From Solibacteraceae bacterium (lineage in GTDB: Bacteria; Acidobacteriota; Terriglobia; Bryobacterales; Bryobacteraceae), in NCBI GenBank assembly GCA_026984795.1, contig JALSRK010000041.1, positions 1 through 56,643 on the forward strand: a stretch of 56,643 nt of DNA, read 5' to 3'. A model generated the notes under the pieces. That model was not told where the DNA came from, searched no databases, and was given only the letters and a program-made list of their open reading frames with translations. Of the stretch, positions 8,810-15,790 are shown piece after piece (positions within the stretch are counted from its first letter, which is position 1; every line of letters begins with the position of its first letter). A program made the translations under genes and the position numbers.

Positions 8810-10408
8810 TCAGGGTGTTGGAGTGACGACTGATGACTGGGGGATGGCCCTTTCGGCCGAGGAGAACCGCCGGACCTTCAGACCGCCCGCCACGGAAGCC
8901 GACGAGCCTCCGGCACGCGGCGAATCCGGCACATGCAGGTCGCTCGAAAACCAGTATTCGCCCGGCGTCAGCGTCACCGGCTGGTCCAGCTTGTACACCA
9001 GCCGATAGATCGGATCCCGGGCCCCGTTCTGAAACACCCGGTCCACATCGGTCTGCGAGATGCTGAACTGTCCGGAGGCGTTGTCCGTAGAGAAAATGTT
9101 GCCCGTGAACGAAGGCACCCCCGGGCGCCCCAGCAAGTTCGACGACCAGATGTTCATCCGGTAGGTGTTGTACATGTTGAACGGGTCGAATCGCAGTTCG
9201 GGCACGCCGTTGCCGTCGAAGTAGGCGATCAGGGTGTCGAATGTAATCGTCTCCGGAACGCGGAAATGCGTCGCAAAAATTCCGCGATAATTTCCCGACA
9301 TGCTGAACCATTCCGTCAGGCTGGCCTTGTTTTCATCGGGAATCGAGCCGCCTTCGTTGTCGTAATAACCGCCGTGGGAGCCGTCTTCGATGCCGTTGTT
9401 GTCGTAGACGATCACGTTCCCGTTCATCAGCGTGAAGGCCAGTCCGCTGGTGCCGGCGAAATCGGCCCCCACCGCCTGGGTGTTCGGCGTCCACTTCTTG
9501 AAGCCGTTCTCGCCCCAGATCTCCTTGTCTTCGTGGTAGAACATGATCGCCGTCATCGGTCCGGAAACGGCGGTCCTCGTCTGCCCGTTCGGGAACTTAC
9601 CGGCCGGCAGCGCCCAGTAAAAGCCGTTCGGCTCCACCGGCACCGAGATGTTGCCCTGGCTCTGCATACCGTCGGCGCCCACCGCGATCTCCACGTCGCC
9701 GACCACGTCGGAATAGGGCGAAAGGACGTCAATCTGGTAGAGACCGGCGAAATACGGCGCCAGGCCCGCGAAGCTTACCGCCGCCGGCACTCCGTCGATC
9801 GCCGCCAGCACCTCGGCCGTCACCGTTTGCAGGGGCTTGCCCGGCGAACCGTCGTTGGCCGGTTCGCCGGCCACCGCCGCCGGATCTACCTCGCCCAGGC
9901 TGTTCGCCCAGATCGAGACATACTCGCCCGGCTTGAGCGGATGCTGCCGGTCCACGGGCGTCGCGTCTTCGTCGTGATGGGTCAGCACCGCGCGCCCGAA
10001 GCCGCCCTCGTTCCAGGCGAACAGCTTCGGCGCCCGCTCGCGGACGACGATCGTGTCTGCGGCGCTCGCCCCCGCCTCCGTCACCACCCGGACGCCCAGC
10101 GAGCCGCTCACGCCGTAGGGAAGCTGCGCATTCACCTGCCCCGGCGACACCATGTAGAGCGGCAGCGTCCACGTGTTGGTCCCGTCGGTGGCCTCCACCG
10201 ACGTGCCGCCGAGCGAAGTCGGCAATGGTGTGCCCGAGGCCGTTTCGAGCTCCGCCGCCAGGTTCTCACCGAAAATCGAGATCAGGGCGCCGGGAGCGAA
10301 GTCCCGGGAGTAGTCGGCCGCGTTGACCACGCCCCCCGGCGGCAGTACCGGCTGGGCGGACGCGGCCATGGAGGCGATAACAGCAAGCAATGCAAGACGC
10401 TTCAGCAT
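8810..10408 (-). CDS. Secreted protein with N-terminal TIGR03437 domain
   Basis: 532 residues. The start at 10408 is set by a perfect AAGGAGG 8 nt upstream and a signal peptide (MLKRLALLAVIASMAASAQ). Residues about 20-255 form a TIGR03437 domain: VVNAADYSRDFAPGALISIF, then SPGQVNAQLPYGVSG, a FAWNEGGFGRAVLTH segment, and YFAGLYQIDVLSPY. The C-terminal half (about 260-532) has no family I recognise; it is rich in aromatic residues, Asn and Asp and looks like a beta-rich extracellular domain. It starts 29 nt after the FecR-like gene and its stop touches the ligase-like gene, so the three are one operon. Role unknown; a surface or matrix component is plausible from context. Confidence 0.8.
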   Translation of the reverse strand: MLKRLALLAVIASMAASAQPVLPPGGVVNAADYSRDFAPGALISIFGENLAAELETASGTPLPTSLGGTSVEATDGTNTWTLPLYMVSPGQVNAQLPYGVSGSLGVRVVTEAGASAADTIVVRERAPKLFAWNEGGFGRAVLTHHDEDATPVDRQHPLKPGEYVSIWANSLGEVDPAAVAGEPANDGSPGKPLQTVTAEVLAAIDGVPAAVSFAGLAPYFAGLYQIDVLSPYSDVVGDVEIAVGADGMQSQGNISVPVEPNGFYWALPAGKFPNGQTRTAVSGPMTAIMFYHEDKEIWGENGFKKWTPNTQAVGADFAGTSGLAFTLMNGNVIVYDNNGIEDGSHGGYYDNEGGSIPDENKASLTEWFSMSGNYRGIFATHFRVPETITFDTLIAYFDGNGVPELRFDPFNMYNTYRMNIWSSNLLGRPGVPSFTGNIFSTDNASGQFSISQTDVDRVFQNGARDPIYRLVYKLDQPVTLTPGEYWFSSDLHVPDSPRAGGSSASVAGGLKVRRFSSAERAIPQSSVVTPTP

Positions 10409-10437
10409 TGGACCACCCTCCTTGCCCTCACGCCTCC

Positions 10438-11082
10438 TCACGGCTCCCGTCCGGAGATCCAAGTCGGCCGCTCCGGATGCGTGATCTCATCCGGGGGCAG
10501 CCCCTCGTTCGGCGGCGGGTTCGGCTCCCCGGGCTTGTTCGCCCACGGCGGATTGTAATTGCGCCACGCCGGTACCTGCCCGAAATTCCGCGGCGTCATC
10601 CGCCGGCTGACGAACTCGATCGGCTCCCCGGCGCGCCGGCGCTCGCCCACCACCAGCATGAACGCCGCGTTCGCCGGATACCACCAGGCCTCGCCGTTCT
10701 CGAACCATAGGCGCCCCTGGCTCGAGTCCCGCGAGGAAACCTTCGTCGAAAGGGCGCTGATCTGGACCGAAGAGTTCTTCGCGAAGCGGTACGCGACGCC
10801 GCCGCGGCTCAACGTCAGGGCCGGGTTGGCCGCCGAACCGCCCACCTTCAGCTTCGTCTCCGGCAGCACGTAGATCTCAGTGCCGTCCCGGAACTGGATC
10901 ATGCCCGGCGCCTTGCCCATCACGAGTTCATCACCGGCGGCCAGCGGCCAGTCCGGCACGCCCGCCACCGGCACCGCAGCGCCGGAAATCCGGAATGTTG
11001 CGGCGCTGGTCACCGTCGCTACCGGTGATGCGGCCGTCGCCACCAGGGCGGAAATCAGACCGGCGATCAATACTCTCAGCAC
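10438..11082 (-). CDS. FecR-domain-like secreted protein
   Basis: 214 residues from a GTG at 11082. This start is chosen because AAAGGAGG lies 5 nt upstream and the protein then begins directly with a signal peptide (MLRVLIAGLISALVATA). The central part follows the FecR pattern: DELVMGKAPGMIQFRDGTEIYVLPETKLKV, then a strand-rich LTLSRGGVAYRF and a segment beginning GRLWFENGEAWWY. The C-terminal 45 residues are Pro/Asn-rich and low in complexity. In FecR-like proteins this fold is a periplasmic sensor or carbohydrate-associated domain; no sigma factor is next to it, so a role in ECF signalling is unlikely here. First gene of the operon with 8810-10408 and 7367-8809; its promoter is at 11109-11137. 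Confidence 0.6.
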   Translation of the reverse strand: MLRVLIAGLISALVATAASPVATVTSAATFRISGAAVPVAGVPDWPLAAGDELVMGKAPGMIQFRDGTEIYVLPETKLKVGGSAANPALTLSRGGVAYRFAKNSSVQISALSTKVSSRDSSQGRLWFENGEAWWYPANAAFMLVVGERRRAGEPIEFVSRRMTPRNFGQVPAWRNYNPPWANKPGEPNPPPNEGLPPDEITHPERPTWISGREP

Positions 11083-11108
11083 CGTTGCCTCCTTTGTAGT
11101 CGCCAATT

Positions 11109-11137
11109 ATTGTACTCCAGTTATTCGGAATGGTCCA
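11109..11137 (-). promoter_or_regulatory. Sigma70-type promoter for FecR/TIGR03437/ligase operon
   Basis: On the minus strand TGGACC (4 of 6 matches to TTGACA) and TACAAT (5 of 6) are separated by exactly 17 bp. The expected transcription start near 11102 leaves a 20-nt leader that contains the AAGGAGG of the first gene. The surrounding 70 bp is AT-rich compared with the flanks. Confidence 0.6.
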
Positions 11138-11265
11138 GGAATAACTACAGAGTTTTCAATGTATTACACGTGATTACAGCCGGCGCCGGAAGGCCCCGGC
11201 CACAGGTTTTCCGCCGGCCCGGCGCCCGGGCAGGCGGCTCTCAGGTTGGCCTCAGTTCGTGCGGA

Positions 11266-11673
11266 TCAAAGGGTCTCGGTTTCGGGCGCCGCCTGGCGCC
11301 GGCGGAGGGCGTAGCTCGCGCCGACCGCGGCGGTGTTCAAGGCGATGTCGGCAAAAGTGAAGGTGCGGCCGGCGGCGGCCATCTGGAGCAGCTCGGCCGT
11401 CACGGCCACGGTAAGCGCGATGGTCAGGAGCAAGGACCGCACCCGGGCGTCGGGGTGCCGGGCCGCCAGCCAGCCCAGGACCCCGAAGACCACCACGTGC
11501 GGCGTCTTCTGGATGATCGTCTCCGCGGCGTCCTGCAGGAAGGTCGCCGGCCCCGCCCCCAGGCCTAGCAGCAGCAGGACCCGGTCCTGGATCATCCGCC
11601 GCAGCTCGCCGGCCGTCTCGGTCGCGCTCAGCAGGCAGCCGATGGTCCAGAGGGTGAACAGCCAGAGGGGCAT
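11266..11673 (-). CDS. VanZ-family small membrane protein
   Basis: 135 residues with four hydrophobic segments: residues about 1-18, 50-68, 80-100 and 105-122. It shows the VanZ pattern KTPHVVVFGVLGWLAA, a charged turn, then ELLQMAAAGRTFTFADIALNTAAVG, which matches the family's E-x-x-Q and D-x-x-x-N motif. VanZ-like proteins are small inner-membrane proteins of unclear molecular role, often near envelope polysaccharide genes. There is no Shine-Dalgarno before the ATG. The heptamer array 11679-11734 ends 5 bp upstream and puts an in-frame TAG 12 nt before the ATG, so the start cannot lie further upstream and the N-terminus or leader may have been altered by the array. Confidence 0.8.
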   Translation of the reverse strand: MPLWLFTLWTIGCLLSATETAGELRRMIQDRVLLLLGLGAGPATFLQDAAETIIQKTPHVVVFGVLGWLAARHPDARVRSLLLTIALTVAVTAELLQMAAAGRTFTFADIALNTAAVGASYALRRRQAAPETETL

Positions 11674-11678
11674 GAGGG

Positions 11679-11734
11679 TTCGTCGCTAGTCGTTAGTCGT
11701 TGGTCGTTAGTCGCTGGTCGTTAGTCGCTGGCCG
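11679..11734 (+). repeat. Heptamer array A (NTRGTCS units)
   Basis: Eight consecutive 7-bp units, six matching NTRGTCS exactly (CTAGTCG, TTAGTCG, TTGGTCG, TTAGTCG, CTGGTCG, TTAGTCG) with a degenerate unit at each end. It lies 5 bp from the VanZ start codon. Confidence 0.85.
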
Positions 11735-11796
11735 GTGGGCTGCTCTTCGCCCGCCGCCAAACGCCGGGATCTCCCGGCCGTTCGAGTGAAACAAGT

Positions 11797-11826
11797 GAAC
11801 CACAAAGCCACAAAGATCACTGAGAT
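11797..11826. repeat. CACnGAG-type short repeat, copy 1
   Basis: Imperfect units of 8-10 bp: ACCACAAAG, CCACAAAG, ATCACTGAG. It belongs to the same family as copies near 11964, 12637, 12851, 23892 and 24005. Confidence 0.6.
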
Positions 11827-11932
11827 CTTTTTCCCTTCTCCGCTTCGTGGCCAAGTCCTTTTCTCTGTTCCCGCTGTCCCGGCCCGCTCCCTCTTCTCCG
11901 TGACCACGCCACTAGCCAGACGCCGCGCCGCC

Positions 11933-12322
11933 TCACCCATCGCCAACTACTTTGTTTTCTACAACCTCCGTGTCCTCTGTGTCTCCGTGGTCCCCCACCC
12001 CCTCGTCCAGGCCGCCGCGCTCGATCTCCTCGATGGCCTGCTCGAAATCCTCGCCGGCGTCCTCGCCCAGCTCCTGGCCCATGCGCCGCATGAAGCGGGC
12101 CACGCTCTTCGGATCGTTCTCGTCCACGCCGGCCAGCGCCGGATCCTCGGCCAGCCGCTCGAGCCGCTCCTCCTCGCTGCGCGCCAGGGCGAACCGCGAC
12201 ACCAGCCGCCGCAGCCGGACGCCCCCGCACCTCGGGCACCGCTCGGCCTCCTGACCCATCCGGCGCACCCACACGCTCACGCGCCGCCGGCAATCCTCGC
12301 AACGATACTCATAGATCGGCAT
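11933..12322 (-). CDS. FmdB-type zinc-ribbon protein with repeat-encoded tail
   Basis: 129 residues. MPIYEYRCEDC at the N-terminus is the hallmark of FmdB/CxxC_CxxC_SSSS proteins; the ribbon cysteines are C8, C11, C29 and C32. Residues 40-105 are acidic and helical, as in the family, with RFMRRMGQELGEDAGEDFEQAIEEIE. The family has a presumed regulatory or nucleic-acid role that is not well defined. The last 20 residues (reading DHGDTEDTEVVENK and on) are encoded by a CACnGAG-type repeat at 11964-11992, so the original stop codon was probably lost or displaced when the repeat arrived. The SD is not obvious. It is flanked on both sides by repeats. Confidence 0.85.
   Translation of the reverse strand: MPIYEYRCEDCRRRVSVWVRRMGQEAERCPRCGGVRLRRLVSRFALARSEEERLERLAEDPALAGVDENDPKSVARFMRRMGQELGEDAGEDFEQAIEEIERGGLDEGVGDHGDTEDTEVVENKVVGDG
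11964..11992. repeat. CACnGAG-type short repeat, copy 2 (inside FmdB gene)
   Basis: On the minus strand it reads ACCACGGAGACACAGAGGAC and then ACGGAGG. This is the best-conserved copy of the family. It is translated as the C-terminal tail of the FmdB-like protein. Confidence 0.7.
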
Positions 12323-12669
12323 GGCAGATCGCTACCCCTTCGTCCGCCGCCCCGGGCTCCCCGCGGGCTGTGACGTGACGCGTGGCGGAAAAACGACGCA
12401 AAACGTTGAAAAGGAGAACTCCCTTAGTTTCAACAGATTGGCGGGACGTGTGACGCGTCGCAGCGCCTGGAGCCCCCGGCCGCGCCGCGCCCATCTTCGC
12501 CCTGTCTTCGCCGCGCGGCGTCGCTCTCCGCCCTCTCCAGACACCATTATCGGCCCCGGCCGCCCGCCGATTCCCGCCGTCCCCGGGCAACCCGTTGATT
12601 CCACTGGCCTGAATCGCCCGCAAGTCCTTGGGATCCCACCACCAAGGGCACAAAGCACACAAAGCTTTT
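12323..12669. other. Gene-free stretch between FmdB-like and small zinc-ribbon genes
   Basis: No reading frame here resembles a known family and none has a convincing ribosome binding site. The stretch holds one CACnGAG-type repeat at its right end and a short AT-richer segment near 12395-12440. No tRNA-like or strongly structured RNA was noticed. Confidence 0.5.
12637..12665. repeat. CACnGAG-type short repeat, copy 3
   Basis: Reads ACCACCAAGGGCACAAAGCA then CACAAAGC: three imperfect units. It lies just beyond the stop codon of the 57-residue zinc-ribbon gene. Confidence 0.6.
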
Positions 12670-12843
12670 TCAGAATTCGCGGACCAGTTCTCTGTTTTCA
12701 TTTCCTGTGCGCCGCCGGAGTCTCTGCGGTTCCCCCCGGCTCATCGACCGGAAGAACTCGGCGCACCGCCGGCACAGCTCGCCCCGGGCGATCTCCACCC
12801 CGCAGCGCCCGCACCGCTTCCCCCGCCGCCTTCCAGGATTCAT
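12670..12843 (-). CDS. Small zinc-ribbon protein, 57 residues
   Basis: The frame from an ATG at 12843 to a TGA at 12670-12672 encodes 57 residues. The N-terminal half is MNPGRRRGKRCGRCGVEIAR followed by GELCRRCAEFF, giving two CxxC knuckles (C11/C14 and C24/C27), a compact zinc-ribbon spacing. The rest is basic. The upstream AGAG is only a weak Shine-Dalgarno. It is framed by CACnGAG-type repeats on both sides (12637-12665 and 12851-12880). Coding is supported by the paired cysteine motifs and by the FmdB-type gene downstream, but no exact family is recognised; it could be a decayed remnant of a larger gene. Confidence 0.5.
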   Translation of the reverse strand: MNPGRRRGKRCGRCGVEIARGELCRRCAEFFRSMSRGEPQRLRRRTGNENRELVREF

Positions 12844-12850
12844 CTCTGTT

Positions 12851-12880
12851 CAACCACCGAGAACACAGAGCCCACGGAGA
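12851..12880. repeat. CACnGAG-type short repeat, copy 4
   Basis: Reads ACCACCGAGAACACAGAGCC then CACGGAG. It lies 8 bp upstream of the small zinc-ribbon start codon and overlaps the place where its leader would be. Confidence 0.65.
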
Positions 12881-12931
12881 TGTCCGCAATTCGAATCATC
12901 CATCCCGGGTAGGCCCCCGCCCCCCGCCCCC

Positions 12932-12994
12932 CGACCAGCGACCAGGGACCAGCGACTAAGGACCAAGGACCAAGGACTAAGGACTAGCGACTAA
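12932..12994 (-). repeat. Heptamer array B (NTRGTCS units, inverted)
   Basis: Nine uninterrupted 7-bp units, all matching NTRGTCS on the minus strand. This is the only one of the five arrays in that orientation. It ends 8 bp from the TGA (13003-13005) of a possible frameshifted epimerase tail. Confidence 0.9.
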
Positions 12995-13064
12995 GGTCCC
13001 CCTCACGCATGCGCCGACAGCGCCCGCTCCTGCTGCACGGCCAGCGTCCGCCGCAGGATCTCCC

Positions 13065-14621
13065 TCACCCCCCTGCAGCGGCTGCTTTCGCCTCCAGAGC
13101 CGGACTCGCAAACGCCGCCATCACGAGCGCATCCACCCTGTCCTTGTGGCGGGGGGTTCCCGCCACCTTCAGGAACCTTTGGTTGTGGTAGCGCAGGTCG
13201 GTGTAGTCCTCGATCAGCCCCTCGTCGAACGCCTTCTTCAACTCTTCCACGCCGTCCCGCAGCGAGTACCGCGCCCGGAACCCGAGACGGCTCTCCAGCT
13301 TCTCGAAACTCACCCGGTAGTTCCTCCGGTCTGAATTCTCCACGTGCTCGACGCGCGTCTCCGGAAAGACCTGCCGGATCACTTCAGCCACCTCAGACAG
13401 TGTGTGGTTCATCCGCGAGTCCCCGATGTTGTAGATCTCGCCGCTCACCAGCCCGAGCGGAGCCTCCAACACCCGCACCGTCGCCTCCACAAGGTCCCTG
13501 ACGTGGATAAACGGCCTCCACTGCTGACCGTTGTAGATCGTGATCACACCGTCCTGTCTCGCCTTGGCAGTCAAGAGATTCACCACCAGATCGAAACGCG
13601 GCCGGTACCCCAGTCCGAAAACGGTCGCATACCGGAGGATCGTCGGGTGGAACGCGGCCGTCCTGGCCCGCAGCAGCGCGTCCTCGGAATCGACCTTCGT
13701 CTGCCCATACAGCGAGATCGGCGCCACCGCGGCATGCTCGTCCATGACAGCGTCCGTCGCGCCGTAGACGCTGCAGCTTGAAGCGAACAGGAACCGCCCC
13801 ACGCCGTTGCCCTTCGCCACCTCCACCAGCATCCGCGTCGCCGCGTAGTTGATTTCCAGCGCACTCTGGTGGTCCAGCTCACACGCTGGATCCCCCACGA
13901 TGGCGGCAAGATGCACAACGGACTCGACCCCTCGCACGGCCTTCACCACATCCTGAATGTTGCGGCAGTCGCCAACCACAAACTCAAGATTCGGATCGTC
14001 CAGCACGTCCTTGAGCGGCCAATCGCCGTATAGCAGCGCATCCAGCACGCGCACGCTGTAGCCTCTCTCCAGCAAGCGCCTGACAAGCAACGACCCGATG
14101 TAGCCCGCCCCGCCTACCACCAGCACGCGCCCCGTGCCCTTGAACACCGCCTTCGGCGTCTTCGGCGTAATGTCGAAGTGCCGTACGACAAACGACTTGG
14201 CAAACCTGACGCCGGTCAGGCTGATCACCGCCAGCGGCGCGAAGGCGAGCGCCGCACTGCGCGCCACGAGCTGCCCCCGGAACAAGAAGTAGTTCGCCGC
14301 CAGGAACACCAGCAGCGCAGTGCCCACGCCCTGGACCACAACCAACGCCTTGTACCGTCCCCGGTAATACCGCGAATGCGTATAGAAGCCGTGCAAGAAG
14401 AACACCACGGGGAAGACCCCAGACAGGGGCCAGAAGAAGTTCAGGTAGTAGGCCGAGAAGTTGCCGATCACTTGATCCGCCACTTCCGGGCCGTGTACGG
14501 CGATGTTGTACAGAGCGCTCGAGCCGAGCGCCAGCAGCATCGACAGGTGCACTAAACCAAAGTCCATCAGGATCCTGGGAATGGCGTCGGCAGGCCGAAG
14601 GCCCGAAAAGAGCTTGTTCAT
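13065..14621 (-). CDS. Membrane-anchored NAD-dependent sugar epimerase/dehydratase
   Basis: 518 residues. The N-terminal 145 residues hold four hydrophobic segments, like the membrane part of PglF/CapD-type enzymes. The rest is an extended SDR: Rossmann motif GGAGYIGS from 170, SSCSVYG at 281-287, and the catalytic pair Y305-K309 in YGQTK. The SDR part looks more like UDP-glucose 4-epimerase or NDP-heptose/hexose epimerases than PglF itself, so the combination is unusual. It likely converts a nucleotide sugar for EPS assembly at the membrane. The SD AGGAGG precedes the ATG. It is the last gene of the EPS locus. The stop TGA follows a run of six G; one added G would extend the protein by about 21 residues to 13003. 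Confidence 0.88.
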   Translation of the reverse strand: MNKLFSGLRPADAIPRILMDFGLVHLSMLLALGSSALYNIAVHGPEVADQVIGNFSAYYLNFFWPLSGVFPVVFFLHGFYTHSRYYRGRYKALVVVQGVGTALLVFLAANYFLFRGQLVARSAALAFAPLAVISLTGVRFAKSFVVRHFDITPKTPKAVFKGTGRVLVVGGAGYIGSLLVRRLLERGYSVRVLDALLYGDWPLKDVLDDPNLEFVVGDCRNIQDVVKAVRGVESVVHLAAIVGDPACELDHQSALEINYAATRMLVEVAKGNGVGRFLFASSCSVYGATDAVMDEHAAVAPISLYGQTKVDSEDALLRARTAAFHPTILRYATVFGLGYRPRFDLVVNLLTAKARQDGVITIYNGQQWRPFIHVRDLVEATVRVLEAPLGLVSGEIYNIGDSRMNHTLSEVAEVIRQVFPETRVEHVENSDRRNYRVSFEKLESRLGFRARYSLRDGVEELKKAFDEGLIEDYTDLRYHNQRFLKVAGTPRHKDRVDALVMAAFASPALEAKAAAAGG

Positions 14622-14679
14622 TCTCTCCTCCTGTGGGGAATGCTGCGATGATCAGACTGGTGCTGAGCGAGAAGGCGGC

Positions 14680-15182
14680 TTACGACATCCCGGCGATCCG
14701 CCGGATCGCCGCACAGATGGCATCAACAACCTCGTCGGAGAGCGATTCGTAAATGGGCAGGCTCAGGATGCCCGAGGACACCCTCTCCGTCACCGGAAGC
14801 TCGCCCTTCCGCGCGAAACGGCGGTATAGCTTCTGCCGGTGCAAAGGCGGGTAGAAGTACTTCTTGGTCGGGATACCCAGCGACTGCAGTTTCCTGGCCA
14901 GGCGATACCGGCCACGTCCGAGATCGACACAAACCGCCACCAGCCGCGGTGCAAACCCGCCATCCGGAAGACCACGCTCTTGACCACCACCCAGACGGCT
15001 AGCGCCCACGCAGCGTGGAGATACTCGGACTCCGGTATGCGGTAGTCGAACCGCAGCAGGAACGCCGCCACGCCCGCGGCGGCGAAGATTGCCAACTGGA
15101 TACCACACACGAGCGGCCGGTGCAGCCACGGCTGCCGTTCCAGCCAGCGCGCCAGGCGCCATAAACGGGTCTCAGACGACAT
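14680..15182 (-). pseudogene. Chimeric remnant: PglF/CapD-like N-terminus joined to DegT aminotransferase C-terminus
   Basis: From the ATG at 15182 about 90 codons read as the membrane N-terminus of a polysaccharide epimerase/dehydratase: FLLRFDYRIPESEYLHAAWA, then KSVVFRMAGLHRGWWRFVSI and SDV. At about 14910 homology jumps to a different frame that reads as the last 76 residues of a DegT/DnrJ/EryC1 aminotransferase: RYRLARKLQSLGIPTKKYFY, PPLHRQKLYRRF, LPVTERVSSGILSLPIYESL, ending at the TGA at 14680. Neither enzyme's catalytic part remains. The simplest reading is a deletion that fused two genes once lying in this order. Intact paralogues of both partners sit beside it (15771-16979 and 13065-14621). 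Probably non-functional. Confidence 0.8.
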
Positions 15183-15199
15183 GTGGGGAATCCACCCAG

Positions 15200-15790
15200 T
15201 CAGGAGGGACGCAGAACGGCCGCCGCTGTCCTCAGCAGTATTGCCGCATCGCAGGCCAACGAACGCCTCTCCAGGTATTCGTCGGCAAGGTCAAGCTTCA
15301 TCGGAAGGATCTTCCGGACGTACTGCTCGTGCGGGTCAGGGGCAGCCGCCAGCTCGGCTTCCTCGTTCCGGAAGCGGATCGATGCCAGATCCGTTATGCC
15401 CGGCCGGACAGACAAGACCCTCCGGTAACGCTCACGATATATCTCAACAAACTCCGGCACCTCAGGCCGTGGCCCTACGAGGCTCATATCGCCCTTGAGC
15501 ACATTCCAGAACTGCGGCAGCTCGTCGAGCTTCGTTCTCCTCAAGAACCGTCCCACCCGCGTCACCCGCAGGTCCCCCGCCACCGTGATCCGGGGACCGC
15601 CGGCGTTCGGCCACATGGACCGGAACTTCCACAGGGTGAAGCGGCAAAATCCCTTACCCACCCGGGTCTGCCCGTAAAAGACCGGCAGTCCGGAGTCCAG
15701 CCAGACGGCCACGGCGACAGCGGCGAAAACGGGCCACAGCAGAGCCAGGACGGCAGCGCTGATCAGGATGTCAAGCGCCCTCTTGACCAT
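15200..15790 (-). CDS. Monotopic phosphoglycosyl transferase (sugar transferase, PglC/WcaJ family)
   Basis: 196 residues from the ATG at 15790. This start is preferred to one 21 codons upstream because the family begins with the [10 protein letters not shown] reentrant membrane helix, and AGGGAAG lies upstream. Conserved blocks follow in the usual order: [16 protein letters not shown], the DELPQ catalytic Asp-Glu pair, [15 protein letters not shown], and [13 protein letters not shown]. Such enzymes transfer a sugar phosphate from a nucleotide sugar to undecaprenyl phosphate at the inner face of the inner membrane and so begin repeat-unit synthesis. The small size indicates the minimal PglC form without the PF13727 membrane domain. 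It overlaps the aminotransferase gene by 20 nt, which implies coupled translation. Confidence 0.92.
   Translation of the reverse strand: MVKRALDILISAAVLALLWPVFAAVAVAVWLDSGLPVFYGQTRVGKGFCRFTLWKFRSMWPNAGGPRITVAGDLRVTRVGRFLRRTKLDELPQFWNVLKGDMSLVGPRPEVPEFVEIYRERYRRVLSVRPGITDLASIRFRNEEAELAAAPDPHEQYVRKILPMKLDLADEYLERRSLACDAAILLRTAAAVLRPS

Noticed and set aside
12309-12701. Minus-strand frame of 130 codons
   Set aside because: Begins in a CACnGAG-type repeat, overlaps the better-supported zinc-ribbon gene and has no family features.
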